A stretch of 64,000 nt of DNA, from positions 308,081,950-308,145,949 of the forward strand of contig NC_081408.1 of NCBI RefSeq assembly GCF_030272615.1. The letters run 5' to 3'. How positions within the stretch are numbered: the first letter of the stretch is position 1; every line of letters starts with the position of its first letter. Below the pieces are notes generated by a model. That model saw nothing but the letters and a program-made list of their open reading frames with translations. It ran no database searches and had not been told where the DNA came from. This DNA comes from Cryptomeria japonica. Its lineage: Eukaryota; Streptophyta; Pinopsida; Cupressales; Cupressaceae. Below, in pieces: positions 25,201 to 34,100 of this stretch. Both the position numbers and the translations under genes were made by a program.

Positions 25201-28200
25201 TCCTTGTGAGACTTCGTGTAAGTTTTTGGTCTAGTGGCAGACTTATTTGCAATTGCATTTGCTTTGGCATCCTTAATGGTGGTATAAAACCACTTAACAA
25301 TCTTTTTATGCTTAGGAGATAAGGATGGAGGCAGTAAAAGAGGTGGAAACTGATCCATTGGAAATAAAGTCTCTTCTTTTGCTTCTTCATCAAGTTCCTT
25401 CTTCAAGTTTGGTAATTCTCAGTGTTTGTGAATTGATATGTGATGGTGAGAACGTGGTGCTGCATCCTTTTTCCTCATTAAAAACAGCATTCTTGCTGTT
25501 GTACACCTTCTTTGTAATTGAATCCATAAGCTAATATACTTTCAACTCTGAATTGTACACTAGAAAAATACATTTCAAAGTTTTTTCATAGAACTTTGTC
25601 CTTCCACACCTTAGGTATGTGCATGAAAGTGGTGCACCCAAACATAGATGAACTACTCGCCACTCGGCGAAACTCGCCAAGGCCTGAAAAAAAAAACTTG
25701 GGAAAAACTCGGAAAAACTCGACAAAAACTTGACAAAAACTTGACAACTTAAAAACACGCTTAAATTTAATTAAAAATGCATTTTTTTGCAAAATTTAAT
25801 GAGAAGATGCATCCAATTGTTGATGAAATAGCTTCAGTCTTCGGCAAGATAAAGTCAGAAAAACTGGCAGAGCAGAAAAACTTGGCAAGTTTACTCTGTG
25901 AGTTTTAAACTAGTACTCTGCGAGTTTGCCAACTATGCACCCAAACACTTGAGATGTGAATTGGAGGGCTTCTTCCCAATTCTCTCTTCTTCAGGAGTGA
26001 TGTTCTCAAGCACTTTGGTGGGTGTCTGATACTGAATTCAACAAGTACACTGTTGTATAAACTACTTTAGCTCAGTATGTAAGAGCTAGATTTGCATCCT
26101 ATAACAAACATCACACCATTTCCACAATACTACGATTATGCCTTTCAATATCACCATTTTGTTGAGGTGTGTAGGTACTAGGTAGTGTTCAACTTCATCC
26201 CATCTTCTTGTAGGTAGTGTGAAAACTCCCTATTTATGAATTCCCAACCTTGATTTGAGCAAATGGCCTTGAGGGAGTGACATATGACGTTTCTGCAAGG
26301 GCTCAAAATGCTTTGAATTTTTTGAATACTTGATTTTTGTGAGTCAAGTTATAGACCCACTATTGTTTGGAATGGTTATCCACCAAAAGTAGGATATATT
26401 GGGCATTAGTATGACCAGTTGTCATAGGTCTGACAGATCAGTGTGCACCAATTCCAAGGGACTAAAGGCTCATGTTTCTGCAGCTAAAAAAGGAACTCAA
26501 TGTTGCTTCTCAACCAGATAGTTGGAGCAAAGAACTATTTTCTGCATGGGGGCAAATTCTAGCGCAAAATATTCAATGCAAGTAGGTAGCCAAAATTGAG
26601 ATGGCCACATTTTCTATACCAAAGAGTAGTGAATGAACTGGTTTTGACTGCAAGGGCCTTGTCTTCAGGAGTGACATTAACAAGTCGAAACATTTTTCTG
26701 ACCCCTGAAGCATGAGCAACAACTTCACCATTGAGAATCATGTCTCGAATGAGACAAAGTTTCTCACTTGTTGGTCAAATTCAACCTTTACATTGTGCTC
26801 AAGCGATTGACTTATTGGTAAAAGGTTCTTTGTGAGCCCTTAATATATGTAACCTTTGTAAGTTGACATTTGTGAGTTTTGAGTGGTAAAGAAATATTTC
26901 CAATACCCGGTACTTCATAAGAGCTATCATCACCAAGTGACACTTGCCAATATGAAGTTGATGGAGTGTGATTGTAGGATCACTCTTGTTTGCCTTTCAT
27001 GTGTCCAAATGCACCAAAATCAGCATGCTAGATAGGTCTATTAGATGTGGAAGCTTGAGTCACTACAGCTGACATAAATTCTTCTTCATTAGCTTCACCT
27101 ATAGAAGCAACATTGCCATGTTGTTTGTTAGACTTTTTCTGTTAACAAAGATTATTCTTTCCGTCACCCTAAGAATTTTTTTGTGGATTTTGCTGACTAG
27201 ATCCACCATTGTCATAGGAACTGTATTAACATTCTTGAAGATTGTGTCCCTTCTTCCCACAAATAAGACACTTCTTTTTCTGTGTAGAATTGTCCTATTT
27301 GGATTTTGGTGAACTTGATGAACCACTGCAACGTTTAGGTTGATTTCTCTTCTACTGATATGTGAGGGCTTGATTGTATTGGGGGTTTGAGGTCTCACTA
27401 GGGGTTTGCTCTTCTTGTTGAAGTGAATTCACTAATACCTCACAACATGGTGTTTTGCTAGCCAGATTGAGAGATGTGCCAAACACAGGAAATGAAGGGG
27501 ACAGTGCTCTCAAGACAATAAGGGAGTCATCTTTTATAATTTCCCCTAATACATGCAATGATGTCTTTATCTCAGCAATTCTTTTGAAAAATTCTTTTAA
27601 CTTTTCACCATTTTATATATGCAAACAATGGAGTTGACACTGCATTGTTTGTACATTCATACACTATCTTGAGACGATCCCAGGGCTCTTTGGTAGTGAT
27701 GTTGGACTCATTTTATTTTATTTGAATTTTTAATTTTTTTTAAGTCTAGGTTTGTCTCACTTAGCTATCTTGAGGCAGCCTGTCAAGATGTAAGAGGTAT
27801 TCTGCAGTATGTTTGTTGGCAACATATGGCATGACCTCTTTTTTTGGGTGCAGAGGCAGGCCCTCTTTCCCTCTAGGTTTTGGTAACATTGATCCATTTG
27901 TACCACCCACCCATAGATAGCTTTGATGTTCTACCCACCTACAATATATGGAGGCAATCGAATATAGAAGGGCCTACCAAGTGAAAGGGTAATCCTAGAT
28001 TATGATTGGTGGGTTCATGTAAATTATTATCTTAGTTTTGTTAAGCCCATTATGAGTATGAATCAGCTTGCTTAAACAGTTCAACCATAATATACTTAAG
28101 TTTTTCACAATTGATGAGATTGAGATCAAAGCTTCTAGAACAAATTGTGCATATTTGGGCAAAATCTATGATGGTATCAACTCGTTGATTGGAAAAATGA

Positions 28201-31146
28201 ACAGATTAGTAGCCAAAGGGCAAGATCCTTTTGAAAGATTTTTCAAGCAAATTGAAAAAACCTTATTGCATGGTGGAACAAAATAACCACCCTGCTGTAT
28301 CTCCTTGCCTTTTCCATGAATCCAAAATACTAAAATATTTAAATACTTCCTTTACCTTGGAGGGTTCCACCATACAAGGATATTGAAGTTAGTGATAGAT
28401 ATAAGGTGAAATTCAGTAGAATCTTCCTAATCTGAATATAGAAGACACTGTTTGGATGAATATAGAATCTTCCTAATATGGAAGTTAATTGATTATAGCC
28501 TTGATATGTCATAATGTTAGTTCTCTTCAGCATAAGTTTAAGAAGGGCTCTCATATGTGATAGCACCTTCATGGCAAGGGATTTAAAACCTGCTATAGTC
28601 ACTGAATTCAGACTCAACATGCTGATTGGGGACTTGCACTCGACCTTGTACTTGGCATCCAAACTTGGCAAATTGAAAAAACCATGGAATATAGATATTT
28701 TTTTAGGGATTTAAGGTTTTTCTACATACTTCATGGCGGTAAAGGAGTTAAACAACATTAAAAAGAAGGAAAACTAATTGGATTACAAGCTACTTTGATC
28801 ACATACACAAGTATACATTGAGCAAATGAGTACAAAAGTGGATTTGAACTGGAGGAAACAAATTTTTTAAATATATAATTTATAAATATTCTCAAGTGTT
28901 TTTGGGGTATACGTTACAACCTCATTCCTTCAAGATTCTATAATAGCATTTTGTGATCTTTCATTTTTTATTGCTTTATACTTATATAAATAAACTAAAC
29001 TTACTTATCCTCAATAGGATCCATGTTCCTCTTGTGCTCAGCAGAATTGAATTACATCTTAGTTTTACTGTAGTTATTGCTTGGCATCCATTCTCTTCAG
29101 CAGTGTGCACTCAATTCTTTTATTATAAGTTTTTGTATATTTATTAAGCTGGGTGCAGATCCCTTCTGTTTTTTTCAGTGTTCCACGGAAACGCATTTCC
29201 CCCTCCCAGGCCCAAGTCCCCCCGTCCCCGGAACCCGTCCCTGAAACCTTTTCCCTTTGTCCCCCTGTCCCCCCGTCTCCCTGTCCCCAACATCCATGGA
29301 ACACTGGTTTTTTTGTAAAAGAATAGTGTTTGCTTTTCTTATTTTGAGTTATGTCAATGTATTTATTTTAGAACAAAGCGCTTTTTTCCTGCTTTAGTTT
29401 TTAAGGTTCTCTTTCCTATCGTAGGTGCTCTACTAAGGTGGGGATATTTTATTGTAAACTCTAGAGTTCTCTTGATCTATAAAAGAGACCTGCAACACAC
29501 CACTGAAACATGTAGAGAGCATCTTTGGGTTTTCAGCTAGTGTAGTGTAATTCTTCTATCAATTTTAATAAAAGCTTAGATGCAGTTTTGATAGTTAATA
29601 CTTAGGAGTATTTGCTATTTCTATTCTCAGCAGTAATGCACTTGTAGATTAGTGTACTCAGATCTCCTGCTTTGATTGGAATTTTCATTTTAAGTTACAT
29701 TGTAGTAAGGGTTTGAATTTCTGGGTGCATGATCTGCTTATCATGGTCTGAAAGTTTAACATGGTATTGAAGTTGTCTTCTTGATGTAAATAGTTATTTT
29801 TACCTCACATTTGGCTCTCTCAAACTGCACTTTAATAATACAGAGTTGTTTTCTCTTGTCGAAACACTTAGCTGCTCAAAATCTTGTTTTATTACTTAAA
29901 TTCTTTTGGAAAACTCATATAGATGGCATGACTCTGCCTACTTCATTTCTTATCATCAATATTTATATATTTTTCCTTGATAAAAAGAAAGGTGAGCTCA
30001 TTACAAGTAAGGAAATCATCAGGCTAGATTAAGTTATATTGATCTATTGGAAGTCATTGCTGTTAACTTATTTCTATTTATAGTTAATGTATTGCAGATA
30101 TATTCTATTATCTATTTCTGCTCTTATACCACTTACTATAATTTATGAATAAACTGTAAAGAACATACTAGGCTGAATACATTTTATCAATAGATATCTA
30201 GTATGCTATGCAAACTTTCTTTCATAATCTCCTATGATCCATGAGGTAATGCAAACTATTGTTTTTTTAGCTTGTACTGTTTGATATGTATCATTTTATT
30301 AATAATGTGGCTTCTTTTAATGGTTTTGGCAGCATTTATAATGTGGTTGCTTTTACTTGTTTTGGCAGCTGAAGGATATGGCTGAAAGATTACCTGGAGG
30401 AGCTTACGTTAATAATAGACCTAATTCCCTGCCTACATTCACTCCTAATGGTGTAAATATATCCTCTGTCAATGATGCTGCAGTTTCAGCTGAAAAAGTT
30501 ATAGAATCTCATGGTTTTCAGGTTGCTCGTAAATATAATTTTTCAGAGGCAGACTCCAATGGTACTGTTAGCCCTTCAGTGGTAGATGGACCTGTTATTA
30601 CAAGCAAGATTTCTTTTCAGCCAGTTCAAGATAGATCAACGGAATTAAACTTGTTATATCAAACCCACAGTATTGATGAAGCACTAAGAAGTGGGGTTAG
30701 AGGTTCAGCAGAAAGTAAGCATGACCGCGACCATGAAACTGAGTGGGTTGAACAAGATGAACCAGGTGTCTATATAACACTTGCTCAATTGCCTGGAGGG
30801 GAAAAAGATCTCAAGCGTGTGAGATTCAGGTATTTTTTTGGTGCATTGTGTTTTCTAATGAGGATGGACTTTGTTTGGTGTTTTTCTGGGGTAGTATCTT
30901 TATTGGCATCATCAGACAAGCTTGTTTTTATTTTATTGGTTAAGAACTTAGGAAATACACTTGATTTTGATTATTTTTGGATTGCATGTTTGCAGTCGGA
31001 AAAAATTTAGTGAGAGGGAAGCTGAACATTGGTGGGCAGAAAATCGTGCTCGGGTATATGAGAATTACAATGTTAGGATAGTTCAAAGGACAACCATTGT
31101 TCCATCATCAATGTCAGGAAGGCTAGAGAATATTGGCAAAGCTTAG
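1135..31146 (+). CDS. PH-RCC1-FYVE-BRX protein (PRAF family), 3' partial gene of six exons
   Basis: Join of 1135-1215, 1451-1648, 1848-3995, 12245-12391, 30369-30829 and 30996-31146, giving about 1061 residues with the N terminus missing. In order from the first visible residue: C-terminal half of a PH domain (about 1-65), seven RCC1 repeats (about 188-575; recurring WGxGxxGxLGHG), a FYVE-type zinc finger (about 577-646) with four CxxC pairs and the plant RKRHNC variant of the lipid-binding motif, a Ser/Pro-rich linker, a coiled coil (about 790-870) and a C-terminal BRX domain with the AEHWWAENRARVYE signature. Family knowledge: these proteins bind phosphoinositides and carry an RCC1 propeller proposed to act on Rab/Rho-type GTPases in membrane traffic and polarity. 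Total length fits the family, usually about 1100 residues. No frameshift or internal stop was found, so the gene looks functional. The exact family member cannot be named from this sequence. Confidence 0.95.
1451..1648 (+). CDS. PRAF exon b (end of PH domain, linker)
   Basis: 198 nt, phase 0 in and out, 66 residues. It begins ICKDKDEAEVWFVGLKALIS, the C-terminal helix of the PH domain, followed by a Ser-rich linker. Acceptor TGCAG ends at 1450; the exon ends CAGAAG before GT at 1649. Confidence 0.93.
1848..3995 (+). CDS. PRAF large exon c (RCC1 repeats, FYVE, start of coiled coil)
   Basis: 2148 nt, 716 residues, phase 0 on both sides. It holds all seven RCC1 repeats (about 2130-3290), the FYVE finger (about 3297-3506, eight cysteines in CxxC pairs) and a Ser/Pro/Arg-rich segment, ending in the first heptads of the coiled coil (LEDANKKNDTLSHEVVKLR). 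Acceptor TTCTTCAG ends at 1847; donor GTATGC at 3996. An ATG at 1797 lies in intron sequence in the same frame and is not the start. Confidence 0.95.
4903..4915 (+). other. tRNA-iMet primer-binding-site remnant of an LTR retrotransposon
   Basis: TGGTATCAGAGCC at 4903-4915 matches the complement of the plant initiator tRNA-Met 3' end, the usual copia primer site. It follows GGTTCACA plus four bases, as expected just after a 5' LTR ending in CA, so an old LTR may occupy about 4440-4898. The start of that LTR was not established, and the 92-codon ORF after it is not a recognisable gag. Confidence 0.5.
5625..6130. repeat. 23-bp direct repeat pair and 27-bp palindrome
   Basis: The same 23 bases (ending TTTTCTGAGCATTAGA) occur at 5625-5647 and 6108-6130. 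At 6099-6125 the second copy is part of a palindrome with two perfect 13-base arms (TGCTCAGAAAATA and its complement) around one central base. About 80 bases further, at 6209-6219, is another TGGTATCAGAG Met-PBS-like match. Confidence 0.7.
5707..5773. repeat. GC-rich 18-bp inverted repeat (hairpin)
   Basis: Arms 5707-5724 (TTTTGGGGGCGCTGCCCC) and 5756-5773 are complementary at 16 of 18 positions around a 31-nt loop. It is a sharp GC island in AT-rich surroundings, inside the hAT-type element. Confidence 0.75.
6675..7500 (+). mobile_element. Probable copia-type LTR remnant
   Basis: It starts TGTTAGATTATTGTCATTGA, resembling the start of the copia LTRs at 41890 and 62029 (TGTTGTCATTGATG), and nears its end with GATTCATCCCCCCTCTTAG, similar to sequence near the ends of those LTRs. 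A TATA-like GGTATAAGTAG lies near 6914. Five short TTGGTG[C/T]CT repeats occupy about 7198-7300. The end is approximate and no TSD was identified. Confidence 0.45.
7901..10889. mobile_element. Solo LTR (or LTR-only derivative), 2.99 kb
   Basis: It begins TGTAATGTCCCC and ends GGGTGGGACATTACA, so the outer 11 bases form a perfect inverted repeat with TG..CA ends. A perfect 5-bp duplication AACAA flanks it (7896-7900 and 10890-10894). No gag, pol, PBS or second LTR copy was recognised inside, so a very long solo LTR is the simplest reading; a large LTR-derived non-autonomous element is the alternative. Confidence 0.78.
12245..12391 (+). CDS. PRAF exon d (coiled coil)
   Basis: 147 nt, 49 residues, phase 0 on both sides, continuing the coiled coil (VDNLTRRCQLQEVELERTRK and onwards). 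Acceptor TTTGGCAG ends at 12244; donor GTAGGA at 12392. It is isolated by introns of 8.2 kb upstream and 18.0 kb downstream. Confidence 0.94.
16398..17103 (-). pseudogene. Unrecognised reading frame downstream of LINE RNase H
   Basis: On the minus strand one frame runs from about 17103 (AVRPMVAFWGQIFDNRL) to a stop at 16398, broken by one TGA near 16955 where Trp is likely. The protein is Trp/Lys/Arg-rich with a basic stretch (RGSKKKKPRTLWIGF) near its end. It lies between RNase H and the LINE 3' tail, so it may be part of the LINE 3' region or a host fragment carried along. No domain was recognised. Plus-strand ORFs overlapping it are shadows. Confidence 0.5.
17599..18079 (-). pseudogene. 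LINE-type RNase H domain (degenerate)
   Basis: Minus strand. The N-terminal part reads GWIKINFDGAAHGNPGPS in one frame, then a frameshift leads into a frame with ALLAVQLANRLGVENLHLEG, DSQVIIHDIIKG and HVLRESNQDADSCANQAF. These are the hallmark blocks of the plant RVT_3-type RNase H found at the C terminus of LINE pol and in retroposon fragments. At least one frameshift breaks it. It lies within the LINE bounded by the 16-bp TSD. Confidence 0.8.
18733..19140. repeat. GACTCGG-motif repeat, possibly hAT-related
   Basis: Dense GACTC / CTCGG / GAGTC motifs on both strands near 18765-18815 and 18985-19110, similar to the subterminal motifs of the hAT-type element at 5331-6650. AACCAAAGTTTGA at the left pairs imperfectly with the inverted AACCCAAGTTTGA at the right. 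No convincing TSD was found, so the borders are approximate. Confidence 0.45.
21841..23338 (+). mobile_element. Solo LTR, 1.5 kb, of the TGTAATGTCCC family
   Basis: Starts TGTCATGTCCCTGG and ends TTGGGGACATTACA, with the same inverted ends as the 2.99 kb LTR at 7901. Flanks are ACCCT (21836-21840) and CCCCT (23339-23343), a 5-bp duplication with one mismatch. A TATA box (GGCTATATAAGG, about 22573-22584) implies plus orientation. A two-copy hairpin repeat lies in its 3' part. Confidence 0.72.
22810..23076 (+). repeat. Two tandem ~142-bp repeats, each starting with a 9-bp stem hairpin
   Basis: Copy 1 starts at 22810 and copy 2 at 22951 and they are clearly similar throughout. Each begins with a hairpin: arms 22810-22818 and 22834-22842 (CAATCGTGT / ACACGATTG) in copy 1, and 22951-22959 and 22976-22984 (CAATCATGT / ACATGATTG) in copy 2. 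The one changed base pair (G-C to A-T) keeps pairing. Confidence 0.75.
23900..27750 (-). pseudogene. Decayed Ty1/copia gag-pol, minus strand
   Basis: On the minus strand, in copia order: gag near 27350-27560 (SLNLASKTP, NSLQQEEQT), a zinc knuckle near 27240-27290 (CLICGKKGHN type, in a frame different from the longest ORF), GAG-pre-integrase near 26560-26640 (LWYRKCGHLNFGYL), an integrase C-terminal part near 25590-25645 (GCTTFMHIPKVWKDK), reverse transcriptase near 24500-25110 (KSAFLNKDHKEIHMTPPKGY; QMRYAKTLLKKFEMED) and RNase H near 23900-24480 (SGPTPGASKKQFTVAHS). Many frameshifts and stops show it is old and inactive. LTRs were not identified, so the ends are approximate. A hAT MITE has inserted in the integrase region. 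Confidence 0.82.
25643..25937. mobile_element. hAT-type MITE, 295 bp, inside the copia pol remnant
   Basis: Starts CATAGATGAACTACTCGC and ends with the inverted form of CATAGTTGGCAAACTCGC, flanked by a perfect 8-bp duplication CACCCAAA at 25635-25642 and 25938-25945. The CATAG termini and internal ACTCGG / CTCGCC repeats match the element at 5331-6650, so both belong to one hAT-like family. It splits the copia integrase codons for a FGC(A/T)-type motif, so it is younger than the copia insertion. Confidence 0.82.
29176..29306. mobile_element. hAT-type MITE, 131 bp, with GTCCCC repeats
   Basis: Termini CAGTGTTCCACGGA and (inverted) CAGTGTTCCATGGA match at 13 of 14 bases. A perfect 8-bp duplication GTTTTTTT flanks it (29168-29175 and 29307-29314). 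The interior is C-rich on the plus strand with repeated GTCCCC units. There is no coding capacity. The family differs from the CATAG-type elements. Confidence 0.85.
30369..30829 (+). CDS. PRAF exon e (linker and first part of BRX domain)
   Basis: 461 nt entering in phase 0 and leaving with two bases (AG) of a split serine codon. It encodes LKDMAERLPGGAY, a variable Ser-rich linker and the start of the BRX domain (TEWVEQDEPGVYITL to RVRF). Acceptor TTTTGGCAG ends at 30368; donor GTATTT at 30830. Confidence 0.93.
30996..31146 (+). CDS. PRAF last exon f (BRX domain and stop)
   Basis: 151 nt. The first base completes the split serine codon from exon e, giving RFSRKKFSEREAEHWWAENR, the conserved BRX core; the TAG stop is at 31144-31146. 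Acceptor TTTGCAG ends at 30995. The phase match across the 166-nt intron confirms the join. Confidence 0.94.
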
Positions 31147-34100
31147 TCTTTGTGCATGGATGAATTTTATTACTATGCTGATGGGCTTTCCTCAGCAACC
31201 TTATGTTACTAGTATAAGGTGATATTGGTGGGCTTGTCTCAGCATCCTTATGTTAATTGTATGAGGTTGATTTTGGTGACACATCATGATTTGCCCAATA
31301 TCGTGTGTGCAAGAAATCTACTGAATTTTAGTGGCCAGAGTATTTTACTGGAAGATTAATTTGATAATGGGATTAGAAGCTTGGGTGCAATATCTTTTGA
31401 CTTCTCAGAGGAAAGGTACATTTGGATCTGGCATGCAATTTTGTTTTGTCCTTGATGTGGTGTCACTGGCAGATCCAACATTTTGTGAAGTAAGAAATGG
31501 ATGCCATTGATGTTGATAGAGAAGCATGGTGGAACTTAGTTATGAGTTGTGTACCTCAGCAGTTTTGGTGGGAGTCAAGTAGACAGGAGTCTACCAGGGA
31601 TGGTCCATGGAAATGTTGTGTATAATACTGCAATGTTGTGCATAATCTAGCAAGTGTGGATGTGACTATCTAGATGTGGAGTGCCAGGCAGTGAGGGGAA
31701 TTTTGCATTTTCTCGTACATTATACTCAGGCAATTATCAATTGCCTCTCCAAGTCTTCGGTTGTGGCTTACTCATCTGCCTGTCAGCCTTTTTTGGAACC
31801 AAAGCATCTATTTATAATATGAAGGTAACAGAGCGTTCTTGTCAAACGAATTGCTGGTATTGAAGATTTTATGCTTCCTTAAACAAAGTCTTTATTTTTA
31901 AGATTTCTTTTCTTACCCCATCAAGTTCAGTATTTTAAATAAGAAGCTGTAATATTTCTTTGCATCTCCTAACAAGGATTTGCTGTTTCTGTTTGCAGGT
32001 GCTCGTTCAGCTATAGAAAGTGGTGCAAGCCACAAACCATTTTTGTTTAGACCTTTGTAATAAAGATTGTAGATCAGCACGTCCCTTTTTTAATCCAGTT
32101 GTTCTCATCTCCATTCATGTATGGGTTCACCCTGCTAATGCACTTACATACGTAATGTATTCTTGTCGTCTTCATATTCTTGGTGCTAATATTTACCCAT
32201 GCCCTTTCAATTTACAACCATCTTAACTGGAGGATTGAGAGAAATAGTGACCCCTTGCAAGAAGGAATCTTCATTCGCATTCTTTTAATGGTCATCCTTC
32301 AATATTTTATTAATTTATGAGCATTCTAGATGTTCTTAGAGATATAGTGTTGCTTCATGCCAATAAAGTAGTATTTCTTTGCAGACTGAGTATCGCTCAC
32401 AGAAAAAATGTAATTGTATGTTGTCCAAAATTGATATCACAGCAACATAAATTCTCCATTTGTGTATAAAAGATATAGTAACCTAAAAATCAGAAAGATT
32501 TGTGTTCAACCAGTGCTGTACAGAAATTGTACGTGTAACAAAAAAGTGTCTGCACTTTGTGGTTTCTTTGAGAAGTGGATATCCTGATATCTGACATAAG
32601 AAGTTATAAAAAGGTGTACTGCTGTCGCAACAAGAATATAAATAATAACAATAAGAGTAATGATAAATGTACTGCTATTATAGTGGAAGTAAATCCTTTA
32701 CTGTTAGAATGTGCCACATTTGTGGTAAACCTTTTGTTAATTAGAAACATGTAAAGTACACTGCATGATAATAACTAAAGTTAGAGAAGTCCAATGAAGC
32801 TAGCATTGTTAGTGCCAGAGGAGGATGCTGGTGCATGACACCGCAGACTTTAGCCCATGGTCATGCTCTTGGATTGGAATGCTTTTGGTGCCAATAATGC
32901 TTCATTAACCAATTCTTTCTTACAGTTGTTATACATGTAAGATTATAAACGTACACCCACATATAATGAGAAACATAAACACCCTGCACATGAAAGATGT
33001 TATCGTATTACAATTGAAGAGAACCCAAAACTAGTGGGATATACCTCTTTCTGGGATTATTGACACACACGTCCAACATACAGTTAGAAGTTAAAAGAGG
33101 ATTATGGTAGAACACAATCCTTCTCTTTTGTTTGTAAATTGTTTGCTAATTAGAAACATGTAAATATTAAATTACGTCACATGATGACAAGAAGTTAGTC
33201 AAGGTCCACGAGAAACGGTTCAGCTATTGTTTTTAAATTGCTTGCAAATTAGGAACTTGTAAAGCATGTCACACGATGATAGTCAAAAGTTAGAGAAGGC
33301 CACGAGGCATGGCTTTGAAACTGCCAGGGATATTAGTATCATTGAGGACTCTAATACATCGACATCAACTCATGTTTTCCCCCGAGTAATGTTTCTAGAT
33401 TAAGAAGCTTATTCTGTACATAATACCTCATACTACGTTTTTTCACAGCAGTTAAAACATGCAATATTTTTAACATGGCAAGATAAGTTTAAAACTATTA
33501 CAATAAGATTATTAACATAGACCAACATGCAAAGAAAAGTTTAAGGCTATTATAGTAAGATTATTAACATAGAGAGCCAATACACAATAGAAATTTAAGA
33601 GGATGGCACGAATGAAATTCTCAAGTAGTGGGATATGACAGTGGATTAAATAGGCTTGCGCCCAATATACGATGAATAATTAGCAGTATTATGGTGGAAC
33701 GGAATCCTCAACTAGTAAAGTATGCCTTAATTGTTTATAAAATACCTGTATTTAGAGCTTGTAAATAATATGATAATAGCCATAATCTAGTCAAGCGAAA
33801 TCCTCAGTGTGATTGCAATTATCTTTATATAATTTAAGTTAGAACCTTGTAAATTGCATCATGTAATAAGCACAAGTTAAAGGAGCCCCTTTTTAATGCA
33901 AATTTATCAGCAATGTTAGTTGATTTTGATATTGAACAACATAAGACCCTTATTGTTGAAGCCGGTTGGTTTGTATTCTGTCGCTAAATAGGTGACATCT
34001 AATATTCCTATGGTAGTGGTCAAGATCTGCTAGGAAGATCAAGCAATCCCTCTTTCGTATCCAGAAGTAGAAAGAAAGAAAGAAAGAAATTATTTTGAAA

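Larger units (their letters stand above)
12392..30368 (+). other. 18.0 kb intron with nested transposons
   Basis: Intron between coiled-coil exon d and the BRX exon. Recognisable contents are a LINE, a GACTCGG-motif repeat, a solo LTR, a decayed copia element and two hAT MITEs, listed separately. The stretches 12392-16127, 19150-21835, 27760-29167 and 29315-30368 are AT-rich with no supported gene or element; short ORFs there look like chance. Confidence 0.85.

Noticed and set aside
25633-25947. 12-bp target duplication TGCACCCAAACA suggesting a Mutator-type element
   Set aside because: Counting CA..TG as part of the element leaves an exact 8-bp duplication CACCCAAA and termini matching the hAT element at 5331-6650; the extra bases are chance extension.
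28339-28671. 110-codon minus-strand ORF in the PRAF intron
   Set aside because: No domain or family motif was recognised and composition is typical of AT-rich intron; probably chance.
31824-31998. Possible intron in the PRAF 3' UTR (AAG/GTAACA to TTTGCAG)
   Set aside because: Splice-like ends exist, but there is no coding or other evidence for splicing here.
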